Part shown: piece after piece, positions 12,401 to 22,674 of the stretch | Numbering within the stretch: the first letter of the stretch is position 1 | How the letters are laid out: every line of letters begins with the position of its first letter | Assembly (NCBI GenBank): GCA_011319805.1 | Contig: SJRY01000275.1 | Coordinates: 186,001-250,000 of the forward strand | DNA length: 64,000 bases | From: Macrocybe gigantea | Lineage: Eukaryota > Basidiomycota > Agaricomycetes > Agaricales > Callistosporiaceae | Reading direction: 5' to 3' | Notes under the pieces: generated by a model | The model's input: the letters and a program-made list of their open reading frames with translations, nothing else | Told to the model about the DNA's origin: nothing | Database searches by the model: none | Position numbers and translations under genes: made by a program

Positions 12401-13292
12401 ACTGCACTGGATGGAAGCGCAGTCAAAGCGGAGAGAACGCCGACGCCGCCACTGCAAGCCCAGGTGTCCACTGCATCCTCGTCCGCTGACCATCTCATGG
12501 CCATACCTTATAAACAATCCTCGCTTGCCTTGCTACCACCGTGGCACCTCCCTGCACCTCCACCGCCAGCTGACCTGGGCCTGACCAAACAACAGCTGCC
12601 AATGCCGCAAACCAACCAGCACTCTTCTCACTTATTCGCCACCTGCACGGCTTTCTGCCATCAACCCGGGACTATAGCGCGTCGCGCTCGCGCTCGTGCA
12701 ACAAAAGGAGAAGTATAATCACTGAAATGCTCCCATGACGCTGTTTGGGAGCGTACCCTCGGACGATTGCTCCAGCGGAAAGGATCACACCGGTGCTTAA
12801 CAGGCTGGCCTCACGGATTCTGAGGTTGGCCAGGGATGTGCTTTCAGTACGTGCTGTTGGCATTCGAGATTAGTGGGAGGAAGCTAAAATGGATGACTGG
12901 GCCCCGTGTACTCGTGCGCCGTTCGCAGTCACGCATCCTCCGGTACTCCAGCGTGGAAATCAGAAGCTCACATATGATCCGGGCATTAAATGCCCCCTTG
13001 GAACTCGAACCTAACTCTAGTGCCGTACGGTTGTAGTTACGTGCTCACCGTTAAGTGCTCCCTGATCTTGGTGTCTTTTCTTTCTGTAATGATGTAGATC
13101 ATTGATACTAACTTCAAGCGAGTTAGTTGTGTTCTTCTCGGGCAGTTACATCACGATTACGGTACAATGGCCAAGACACTTGAGTCAGAATGGCCCAGAC
13201 ATATTATGATGCATACGTCTCGACACCCTTACAATTCGTACAACATATCCATACCGACCGTGCTCACGCTTGGGTAAGCACTCTGGCCAGCA
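12401..13292. other. Intergenic, GC-rich then ordinary
   Basis: The first 300 bp are GC-rich and open in several frames without any motif; the rest shows no coding signal. A sequence resembling a tRNA B-box near 13000 on the minus strand has no matching A-box, so I did not call an RNA gene. Confidence 0.4.
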
Positions 13293-13856
13293 TCAAAGAG
13301 TGCAGGAGTGAGTTGCCTTGTGAAGGGAGGCGTGCTCAAATTCATCGTTGTCGATCTCAGTAGCGGCGGCTCTGCCATAACGCCACATCTCTTGTTCCAA
13401 AGCATCGACGTTGGGGCAGTGGATAAAGCCCTCCTTGTGCATGTCGCGCAAAGCTTCACGTATCCAAACGCGGCAGCTGAAGACGGGCTCGCGCGCCGCA
13501 TCGACGGCAGGGATGGTCATGGGTATCTTGGACAAAACTTGCTGCAGCATTTGGATGGATTTGTCTTCCTTGAGATGGCCAATGATGGCAGCAGTTGCGA
13601 CGGATTGGGAGGTCGCGAGTGTGAAGGGTGTGTCATCGAAGGCCCACTTCTGTTCGGGAGGAACACCAAAGCATCCGACCGCATGGAGCTTGATTCCCTC
13701 CTGGACCTGCCAGTTGATCTGTATTGCATTGGGTACGAAAAGAAACCAATGGAACTTCGCCGGATTGGTGGAAATGAGGTCGAGCGCAAGGATGATGTCA
13801 GGGTAGCGGGGAAGAGGTTCGATCGTGACTTTTTCCGAAGCGTTTGGATTTGACAT
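13293..13856 (-). CDS. Conserved-looking hypothetical protein
   Basis: I do not recognise the family. From the ATG at 13854-13856 (MSNPNASEKVTIEPLPRYP) an uninterrupted frame of 187 aa runs to 13293. Notable segments are ILALDLISTNPAKFHWFLFVP, GIKLHAVGCFGVP and the C-terminal FSCRVWIREALRDMHKEGF, which ends in an alternating hydrophobic and charged helix. There is no signal peptide or membrane helix. An extension upstream to 14000 is open but poor in sequence quality; I prefer the internal ATG. An alternative end by splicing near 13300 would read into a Val/Ser tail. Small soluble orphan proteins of this type are common next to transposons in mushroom genomes; function unknown. Confidence 0.6.
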   Translation of the reverse strand: MSNPNASEKVTIEPLPRYPDIILALDLISTNPAKFHWFLFVPNAIQINWQVQEGIKLHAVGCFGVPPEQKWAFDDTPFTLATSQSVATAAIIGHLKEDKSIQMLQQVLSKIPMTIPAVDAAREPVFSCRVWIREALRDMHKEGFIHCPNVDALEQEMWRYGRAAATEIDNDEFEHASLHKATHSCTL

Positions 13857-14472
13857 GATTGGGTAGAAGAAAATTTTGATACGCTTGCTCTGCAGCTCGT
13901 CAGGACCAGGGCCCGGTGTTTTTATATATGGATTGGCGCCCTTGTATCCTATCGCGTCTAGAAGAGAGCCTGGGAACACGTCAGTCATATCAGGATGCAA
14001 TCAAGCAGAAGTACATGGACCCGCATGCCGCATGCCCACCCCGGCATTTATGCCAAGGCAAGAGACAATTGAGAGATTGCAATCAGGTGGACATCGCATC
14101 CCTTGCGAAGTACCAGGATAGGACAATAGAAGCAGCAATCACATTCTGCTCGAGATCCGAGTGTACTAGCAAGCGCTTTGGCTTACCCTGCTGCTGCATG
14201 ATTGGACGCGCTCGTCACCAATCGAACCGGTTCTACTATACGCGACAGATATCAATCACGGAGCAATGGTCATCCTTTTCAGGGGGCTCGTGGAATACCC
14301 TAGGATATAAAAATCATTTCAGAATGTGTCGCGAGATTGCAAATCGCGGAGCTCAGCACAAGGCAGTTTCGCCACATACCTCAAACAGGATTTATCAAAT
14401 TGAGAACATACAGTATACGTAATCGATGCCACATAACTTAGCTCGAGCTTGGTGCGAGTCAGAAAAAGATGA
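13857..14472. other. Intergenic, MULE target flank
   Basis: Nothing coding was recognised. A TATATA stretch near 13921 may belong to the minus-strand gene's promoter. The right end is the target site of the MULE insertion. Confidence 0.4.
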
Positions 14473-14481
14473 CTTACGTTT
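14473..14481. repeat. Target-site duplication, left copy
   Basis: CTTACGTTT here is repeated exactly at 18376-18384 on the other side of the element. Nine bases is the characteristic duplication length for Mutator-like elements. Confidence 0.9.
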
Positions 14482-14527
14482 ACTGAACGCTATTGACCCA
14501 GCAATTTTGTCAATCACGTGATGTCGG
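14482..14527 (+). repeat. MULE terminal inverted repeat, left
   Basis: The reverse complement of this segment matches 18331-18375 with a few differences (one gap). The shared core contains ATTGACCCAGCA and TGTCAATCACGTGA. Confidence 0.9.
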
Positions 14528-14688
14528 AATTCTCCGTGTGCCTCGTTCAATGATGATTTTGAAATTTTTCGTTGCACTCCCTGAACCAACCGACGACCGA
14601 GGCAGTAACTCGATTGGCCAACTCGATTCGTATGATATCATCAAAGGGCTTCGAGTTTTACGCTAAGTCTGTAACCTCCATTCCTTCG

Positions 14689-17600
14689 CTATTTCCCAGT
14701 CTGACGAGGGCCTACATTAACTTGATAGCCCATGGTATTCCTCATTCGCCTCTTCGAAACACGGTCTTTCCCTCCCCACGTGTTGTCACGCACTCGCCCA
14801 GTTTCTTCGAAACAACGGATATCGGACATGCAATTTCCAAGAACTTTCCCCAAAGTTCGTATCTGTTTTTCATATTCTTTGAGGGCAATCTTGTTCCGAT
14901 GAGGAATTTGCTGATCAATCATGTCCGCCCAGTCTCGGGCAGTTTGTGCACGATTCTGCAAGTATTCAATAGTGCGATCAAGCTGTCCAAGGTTGGTCCA
15001 AGGTGAGTTCAAGATCTTTCAATGAACATGATACTCACTTCTTCGTCCTCGCTTTCACTAGCATAACCTGGTGATGAACCACGAAGGGTAATGCCGTTAT
15101 GCGACTCTGTATCTGACGAATTCATTGTGAGATCAATTAACTCGGGCTGCGTGCTTTTGGATTCAACATTGGGCCGTTTTGGATATGGTGCTGAGTCATC
15201 TTCGTCCGTCTCTCTTTGTTGTTTGCTGACCATTCTGTTTTCCAACAGATCCTGCCATCCGCCGCCACCCTGCAGCATGCTTGGATCACCTGACCAGTAG
15301 CCATCATCCCCATCTGTTATACTTCCTGCATCAGGTTCGACATAGGCAGCCTCAGTTGGTGTGCGAGTACCCCCCTCGACAGTCATTGGTACTAGTTCGG
15401 GATGCCTATAAATAGGCCTCGTGCGTCGGCGAACCACCTGGCTCCAAAACCCGGCCGACGGATGTCCAATGGCACGTACAAGGTGCTTGCATAGGTGGTG
15501 GCAATCGTATTTCTGGTGCCCACAATTGCAGGTCCAGTTGTCCACGTTTGTAAGGTATTTTTTTCCATTTTCGCATTGCGGCTTCGCTAATAACTTCAAC
15601 CAGGCAGTCTTCAAATATTTCTGGTATGTCCGTAGTTGCCTTGTGCGCCCCAATCGGTAGGTATCCTGCAGCAAACCCATACGTGCAAAATATGCTGGTG
15701 TGACGCGATAAATAAGGATCCACACGAGGTGGTCGAGTCGTGGGTGTATGTGATGATGAAGGTAATCGTGTTTCAGTATCTTCCAGAAGTTTTCAACACT
15801 CATTGTCGTCCATAGCCATGATAGGTGTTCCGATGATGAGCATGCCCAGAGTTTCCATTTCTGGGGTGAGTACCAGTTCGCCCACATATATCCCCAAACC
15901 TCTCGAAGACCCCGTCGCTGACAGAATTGATACATCTCCCACACAGCATTTGCATGGATCTGTTCGCAACTCCATGACTCCATGCTAAGGTGCTCTGGGA
16001 AGATAGGATGTTGACAAAAATGCTTCGCGAACATATGCAGGAGTTGCCGACGATGAGGAGCTGGGCAGAATATATAGTCGGGGTCGTTCACAGTGGTTTC
16101 CCCATGCTCTACCATCCAGTCAGGTGCGTCGTCCATGTCTGTTTGATGGTCGCGGGCAATATACTCATCCACATCATCCAATAGGTTTCCATGCTCCTCG
16201 TCATCGTCCAGATGGTCCGATTCATTGTCGTGATCATCCTCAATGTCCTCCAGACGCGGAAATTCGAGAATATCTTTTGGATGTCGAGGTAACGGGGTCA
16301 CTGTCTGGACACGACCATTGATTCTGATAGTCAGACATAGGGGCTGAGGGGCTGGCTCTGGGGCAATGTTTTGTAATTGCCTGTTGAAGCGGACTGTCAG
16401 ATGTGGGATCTGCTTCTGAGAAACAGAATTGTTCTTTTCTCATATTAGTGATATTCAAATAAGATTGGACAAGATGACTTACAATAGGTTCCTTGGCTTG
16501 AGCTATTGGTACGAAACTCGCCTCGATCCAATCAAACTCCTTTCGCGCCTCGAGAACATCATAGTAGCGTGGCCTGCGACGTAGAATTGAAAGCCGAGTT
16601 TTGATTGCTCGGAGGCAATGCCAGAAACACAATTGATGTTTAGTATCAGGAAAGACCAAACGAAATGCGTTGATCTCTGACATATCTTTATCTGTCAGTG
16701 TAATAATAGGTTTGGCCTTCCACGAGTCACGGAAGTGCTTCAGCAAATCAGCCAAGTATCTTTGTTTTTCACCTGCTGCAGACCCAGATTCCAATTCATC
16801 ACCTGCTGAGGACTGTAGCAAGAGATAGCCGAGTGGACAGCCAGAGCCATAAACTTCTCCGAGAAGGGCAAACACTTCAAAACGAGACTTATTGGTGTTC
16901 CCTTTCAATCAGAGTTTGTTAATATAATAAGACAGTTCAAGCAAGATTTTGGTATGTACAAGCAGAGTCAAGTGCAAATTCACGTACTCTGCCTCCCCAC
17001 TGGCGGATAATTTCTGGTAATGCAAAGGCAATGGCAATGAATCCCGGTTCATCATGCAATGGAATGGCTTCAACAACATATTGTGAAGCCAGTGTTCCTG
17101 AAGTTGTAGAAGCCTCCTGTATTAATCTACGAGCAGATTCAACCTCGTCTGTGTCTCGCTGCCATTGTTTGCTGGTTTCGGAAGCCCAGATATGGTATAT
17201 GGCCTTCCGAGAGAAAGGTGGAGTAGGATGAGTTTTTAATATCTCATCCCATAGCTAGAAATGAAACATTAGAAACAAAACCTTTTCTTATATTTAAATT
17301 TATCATCATACTTGAGATGGGGTCTGACTCGAACTCCTGCTGCGAACAAAATCCTGAATTTCATCTGGCACATCAATACACCAATATGGTACATGGTCTT
17401 CATGATGCTTGAGTGTGACAATGGCAATATTTTCAGCAACTGTTAGAGCATTGAATTTGATGAAAATCCAGCCTTTGCAATCAAAGGAAGCCATTGATCC
17501 TTTGTCTCGGTGTTTGATGCCTTCGACAGCGCTTTTCTTTGGGGCATGTTGACGCTTATTTTACTGAGCGCAGTGATACATGAAGCGGACACTAGAGTCG

Positions 17601-18234
17601 CATTTGGCCTGATATTTGCTGTGATACCTAAGTACTACTATGTCAGTAATTAGGATGGGCAGATACCTCTCAAAACTACTTACACAAACCGGTAATTTAG
17701 CCATTTCCAGATCAACTCAACAAGTTCATCAGCTTTGTCCCGGAGTTGTGCTGAGCTGTCCATACTGGACACATCCACACATGCGGTCATTGTCTTTAAA
17801 TCAATAATGTCAGAAATTGAGTTCAGAAATGCATCAAGACTCAAATTCGACAATCCGCTGATATCTTCATCCTGATCACCATCACTGCCAACTTCTTGTG
17901 GCCTCCCAATGTCCTCCGCTTCAGCGTGCGGATTGACATTCTCTTTGTCAGCATTGCCTCGTTTCTTGGTGGCATAGGCACGCGAGCGGCGCTCGGAACA
18001 TTCACGACACGTCTTCGAGAACTCCCCTGAGCCGCATGGCTTGAAATCCGTGGAATTGAGGTGCTTCTCCTTTAGGCAACGCGCACAATGCCGCGTGCGG
18101 TCCGATGTATCCATTTTAGGCGCGTTCTTCTCTTCTGGAACGTTTGCGACGCGAGGCAATGAAAATTGTTCTACTCTACACGCGTTATTTGTCTCGCCAT
18201 GTTCCAGTTTTCCTATGTTATCCATTCCCCTCAT
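14689..18234 (-). CDS. MULE transposase with SWIM zinc finger
   Basis: Cut-and-paste transposase. Six exons (18234-17684, 17627-17312, 17254-16960, 16901-16483, 16415-15039, 14982-14689) give about 1083 aa. Near the N-terminus, CARCLKEKHLNS and CRECSERR form a CxxC...CxxC finger. The MULE catalytic domain follows: NTNKSRFEVFALLGEVYGSG, then ITLTDKDMSEINAF and the DDE-family signature QLCFWHCLRAIK. The C-terminal part has the SWIM finger CNCGHQKYDCHHLCKHLV (CxCxnCxH). The last exon ends in a basic helix, KRRMRNTMGYQV. Start may be 18234 or the internal ATG at 18112-18114. The single defect seen is an in-frame TAA at 17561-17563 between the second-exon motifs CAQ and NKRQHAPKK; no splice pair removes it. 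Everything else is intact. Confidence 0.88.
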
Positions 18235-18330
18235 TTGCTTCCGTCTCGCTCATTTTTTTCGTCCAAGTTCCAGCCGATAGCCCTCTGATAACCGAAAATG
18301 AACAGGAACGAACACGTTCGGAGAAAGCCG

Positions 18331-18375
18331 CCGTGTCACGTGATTGACAAATCTGCTGGGTCAATAGCGTTCAGT
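18331..18375 (-). repeat. MULE terminal inverted repeat, right
   Basis: Inverted partner of 14482-14527; ends with GCGTTCAGT immediately before the 9-bp duplication. Confidence 0.9.
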
Positions 18376-18384
18376 CTTACGTTT
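18376..18384. repeat. Target-site duplication, right copy
   Basis: CTTACGTTT, identical to 14473-14481. Confidence 0.9.
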
Positions 18385-18745
18385 CCAGCCGCTCGTGCAT
18401 CAAGATTCAAGGGTGTGACTCTGCACGCTTGCATGCAGATTAGAGAGCAGCCTGTCGAGGCTTAATCCTATGTACACTGCAGCGATTGAAGACACGACAC
18501 CGCACAAAATGATAAAAATACTTTCCGCCAGAACACACGAAATTTGAAGTCGGCGCAGGATGTCCAAAATGAATTTTATAACCGCCGTTATAAGTTTCGA
18601 TGCGTCGCAAATTTGAAAACACATGTTGCGCTCGCATGAGGCACCTACATAAATCAACCATTGCGACCAACGTCATACCAAAACGACAACTCCGGTGAAT
18701 GGGATCATTCATCGTTTGCCCGCTGACACAATAGTGCTAGTTTCA
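18385..18745. other. Intergenic upstream of APH copy 2
   Basis: No coding exon or repeat recognised. It does not resemble the sequence upstream of APH copy 1, so the two copies have different promoters. Confidence 0.4.
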
Positions 18746-19670
18746 ATGCCTCCTGCATTCATCTATCGGGCTCTTGCCATTGTGGTGTCCTTCTTACCCG
18801 TGCGCTTTCGTGCCAAGATGTGGATGCGTCTTGTGAAAGCGGGCAAGAAAAAATGGGAAGTAGAGAGTACCACGCAAAGAATACCAGGAGGCATGTACGT
18901 CAAAGCGAGACGCGTGAACGGTACCAGTGAAGGGAAAGCCCTCCGTTTTGTTGGGTCTCACACTTCACTCCCAGTGCCAGTGGTCATCGACACGTTTATA
19001 GATGGTGATGTAACTGTCCTAGTCATGTCGCGCATGCCAGGCCATTCATTGGCTGGGGTATACAAACAAATCACTCCTGAGGTCGAGCACATTTTGAGTG
19101 CTCAACTCTCGCGAATCCTCGCCCCTCTTCGGGCAATCACCCCATCATCACAGGCAGTATGCAGCTTCGAGGGCCCCGTACATTGCGAACGCATTAGCCT
19201 CGGCTCTGCCCCTACAGGTCCCTGGGATTCCATCGCGGCATTCCATGAGGAGCTCGTACAGCGCGTTGGAGAGTTCGTGATACCTGAAAACGAAGAGAAA
19301 TCTGAGGAGGCTATTCGGGGTGTGATCAGGCGGGCGCATTCTCGCACGCATCGCATTTGTCTAACGCATAACGATTTGGGGCCGCACAACGTTCTTGTGG
19401 ATGACAAATGGAACATTACTGGTATTATCGACTGGGAGGCGTGCGCATGGATGCCAGAATATTGGTACGTTGTTACGCACCTTAGACACGAAGCTTAACC
19501 CTGGAGCTCAACGTCTTTTATGAACAACTAGGGAATTGACGAAAGCCACCTTCCTGCCATGGTTTCGGAAAGGCCGTTGGCTCAGGATCATGACCGAAGC
19601 CTTTCCGACATATGCACTCGAGCAGGAGGCGGAAAGGTATATTGTGAATTACAGAAAGTGCTACGTTTGA
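18746..19670 (+). CDS. APH-type small-molecule kinase, copy 2
   Basis: Paralogue of the kinase at 10981-11902, with the same exon lengths (18746-19464, 19532-19670; 285 aa) and a 67-nt rather than 64-nt intron. By my count about 25 residues differ in the first 240 and only two in the last exon. The catalytic THNDLGPHNVLVDD and GIIDWEACAW blocks are identical. Changes cluster in the N-lobe (PLNSTNEEK versus RVNGTSEGK; IHGNMG versus IDGDVT), the nucleotide and hinge side, and substrate-lid helices. Homology between the copies begins at the start codon and runs about 50 bp past the stop, to near 19720, so this is a coding-centred duplication. Both copies are open and probably functional; substrate unknown. 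Confidence 0.85.
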
Positions 19671-20315
19671 GTACTGTATTCTTTCTGCATGTCTTCGAAG
19701 ACTCGGTCATTCTCAGAGTACTCCTGAATGTTGCGTTTCTTGAACCAACTGATACAGTTCATGTTGTGCTCAGAGATAGCGACTTGTGCTTGAGATTAAG
19801 TGAAGCTCCTAGACGCGGAACGCGCACCAAGGGCCGTTTGTATAATTGAAACCTGGCAATTAAGAATGGTCGAGGGCAATTTCGGACGTGGCAGCAATGG
19901 AGAAATACAGGATATCATCAATTGCACGGTTCAGATGTCGCCGGGTACCGTCGGTTCATGAATATCGGTCCCATAGCGGAGAGCAAACATGGAGACGATG
20001 TGTTGCAGTTGCACCTTGCTTTACTCAGCAGCAGCGCAAGAACGTCAAGTTCGTGATAGGCGAGGTGAAAGACACTAACCGGGATCTGTACATCGAGTCA
20101 CAAACACGAAATCGAGTCAGAAAGCAAGGAGAGGTCTCGTGTCTTTTTTTTTTTCTTTTAAAAAAGCATCAAGTAAGCTGGCGGTCATCGTGATAAGATA
20201 GCGCACATGATTGATACGTACAGACAGTGACCAGGATCTTTAAAGGCACAATGTTGGTCCGACTGGAGGAGTCAGTCAGCTTCGAAGCAGCCCATCTTCA
20301 TATTTTTCATCCCTC
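19671..20315. other. Intergenic, end of duplicated segment
   Basis: The first ~50 bp still match the sequence after APH copy 1. Beyond that nothing coding is recognised; a T-rich and A-rich tract lies near 20145-20170. Confidence 0.4.
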
Positions 20316-22086
20316 ATGTCGCAGAACGAACTATACAAGCAGCCTCCTCCGGCTTTCGGACACGCGCTCCTGAAATATTACGCCTTTGACCCAGAATACC
20401 TCAACCTCAACAATGGTGCGGATCCGCAAACCACTCACCTCCGGAACGCTCTCGCTAACATTTGCTTTTGTCTCCAAGGTTCCTATGGTGCGACCCCGAG
20501 GCCTGTTTTGGAGGCAGCCAACAAGCTGTCGGAGCTGATCGAGGCCAATCCGGACAACTTTCATCGTCGCCTATACCAACCCATGCTCATCGACGTCCGA
20601 AGGAAGCTCGCACAGCTGATCGGCGCAGAAACAGATGAAGTGGTTCTGGTGCACAACGCGTCCGTCGGTGTGAACACGGTCTTGAGGAATTTTGAGTGGG
20701 AAAAAGGCGACATCATTGTTTCGTGTACGTAAACCTGAGCTCTTGCTCTAAAACATTTGGTCCAACGTCGCCACACCAGTCCTCACAACCTATGGATCCA
20801 TCCAGAAGACCGTCAGAAACTTGGGCGATACGCTTCCGTATCCGACAGTCTCCATCGTTGAAGTCAAGTTCCCGACCACGCATGCCGAGATCGTTGCAAA
20901 GTTCAAAGAGCACATCAAATCCTTGCCACGGACCGAGGGAAAGAAAGTCGTGGCCGTCATTGACTCCATCGTCTCCAACCCCGGCACGCTTCTACCATGG
21001 AAAGAGCTGGTCAAGTTTTGCAAGGAAGAAGGCATTTGGACCGTCATCGATGCCGCTCATTCCATCGGCCAAGAGCCAAACATCAACCTGAGCGAAACGC
21101 AGCCTGATTTCTGGGTTTCGGTGCGCGAGGACCCAAAAACCTTCGATCTCACTTCCTAAACCTAGAATTTTAGAACTGCCACAAATGGCTCTCCACTAAA
21201 CGTTCCTGTGCCGCGCTCTACGTTCCCTTCAGGTTGGTCACTCATTTCTTTCGGCGGCTTACATTTGACGATGGACACCGCCGTCGTCAATCACAGGAAC
21301 CAGCACATCATTAGAAGCTCCATGCCCACATCCCACACCTATATTTCACCGGCGGATAGGGATGGTCGCTATAACTTTGTTGAACAATTCGAATGTGCGC
21401 TCGTTCGAACTTTATTCCTGCGCAGCATCTATATGACTGATTTCACCAGGGAACGGAACCATAGATTGGGCGCCATTCCTGAGCGTCTCAGCAGGTGAGG
21501 ACGCAATACCCCATTCTTTCGTCCCTCCGGTGATCCGCAGAATGAATAATAAGACGGACTCATTCCTGGACAGCTCTTGACTTTAGAAATTGGTTGGGCG
21601 GAGAGGCCAAGATCCATGAATACTGCCATGACCTTGCCCTTAAGGGCGGGAAACGCTTGGCGGAGATCCTAGGAACTCGGGTGATGGATCCCGATGGCGA
21701 ATTGACAGTCCACATGGCACGTCATAGCTTCAAATGTCTTTTCGAGTGCGGGGCCCAGTTCCTGATTTCACGTTTCAATTCTAGACAAACGTAGAGTTGC
21801 CTTTGCCTCCGGACGTCCAACCAATGCTGGAGAATCGTCTCAAGCTTGAAGAGAAATTGTTAGGAGAGCACAAGACGTATTCCGCACCCTATTACCACAA
21901 CGGGAGATGGTGGACGCGCTGTAGCGCGCAGGTATGGAACGAGGTGATTGTCAATCAACTATCAGTTGGGGGTGTATTATTAACGTTTCAATTGCGGCGT
22001 AGCTCGAAGACTTTGATCGACTCGGAAAAGCCTGGCTCACGATCTGCGAAGAGGTCAAGAAAGAGTTGGGTATCAAGGCAAATTAG
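20316..22086 (+). CDS. Class V aminotransferase-fold PLP enzyme
   Basis: PLP-dependent enzyme of the isopenicillin N epimerase / cysteine desulfhydrase-like branch of class V. Nine exons (20316-20415, 20479-20724, 20780-21120, 21174-21232, 21297-21394, 21450-21494, 21574-21716, 21785-21943, 22003-22086) give 424 aa. Recognisable blocks: LNNGSYGATPRPV at the N-terminus, VLVHNASVGVNTV for phosphate binding, VIDAAHSIGQ with the Asp that holds the pyridine nitrogen, and NCHKWLSTKRSCA with the Schiff-base Lys. The end of the small domain reads WNGTIDWAPFLSV and GRWWTRCSAQVWNE. Intron 21717-21784 needs a GC donor (ATG|GCACGT...CTAG) to give MTNVELPLPP. In mushrooms this family often acts on sulfur amino acids or hercynylcysteine sulfoxide-type substrates, but the sequence alone does not decide. 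Confidence 0.9.
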
Positions 22087-22590
22087 GTTTGAGCATGAAA
22101 TGCTCTACGATCCCGGACTATGCCACGGAGAAACGTTCATGAGCTCGGCTCTCGTCAGACATTAACGTGCGCGAAGAACGTGACTTGCTTGATCAAGCAG
22201 ACTAGACGTAGCAAATACAATCAGATTATCAACCTAATTGACTTCTGGATTCTGGAAGACAGCTGAGGCTAAGCACAGGAAAGTCTGATAGATGTCTTCC
22301 CTGATTCCTGCATCCAACAGAATGAATGAAGAATCGATATGTTTCTACTTCGCCTTGTCTGCATCCTCGGTTTATCGACAGCCCTGCAACATCCTGCTAC
22401 CATCGAGAGTTTTTCTCCAACCCGTTTTCCTCCCATACCTGTTGACCGTACAGACCCCGCAGCATGGCCATCTTCCATTTCCCCTGTCGTGTCCGATATG
22501 GGCCTAGGTCCGTTTTGATCTTCGGTTCGCATCCTTTGAGAGAACTCGTGCACAGCAATGGCTTGCGCCGAATCTCACCCTTCCGGAAGG
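22087..22590. other. Intergenic, nothing recognised
   Basis: Between the class V enzyme and helical gene A. No exon, RNA or repeat seen. Confidence 0.4.
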
Positions 22591-22598
22591 TATAAATA
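22591..22598 (+). promoter_or_regulatory. TATA box of helical gene A
   Basis: TATAAATA stands 84 bp upstream of the ATG at 22675, at the spacing expected for a fungal TATA promoter with a short 5' UTR. Inferred from sequence only. Confidence 0.45.
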
Positions 22599-22674
22599 GG
22601 CTTGGGACGGCCCCATGCCTTCCAACGAACGCCCCAAGATCTTCTCGACAACGTAACGCAAACGTCCACCAGCC

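Larger units (their letters stand above)
14482..18375 (-). mobile_element. MULE DNA transposon, 3.9 kb, complete
   Basis: Mutator-like element bounded by about 45-bp terminal inverted repeats that begin ACTGAACGC and end GCGTTCAGT, and by a perfect 9-bp target duplication. It carries one spliced transposase gene (14689-18234, minus) filling almost the whole length. Perfect duplication and near-identical TIRs suggest recent insertion. It sits between the two APH kinase copies. The transposase reading frame contains one in-frame TAA at 17561-17563, so this copy may be non-autonomous. Confidence 0.92.

Noticed and set aside
12089..12718. Long open plus-strand frame read as a new gene
   Set aside because: It lies in the GC-rich amidase relic, runs in a different frame from the recognisable amidase blocks, and has no motif of its own.
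12950..13035. tRNA gene on the minus strand
   Set aside because: A B-box-like GGTTCGAGTTCC is present but no A-box, acceptor stem or anticodon arm can be formed upstream of it.
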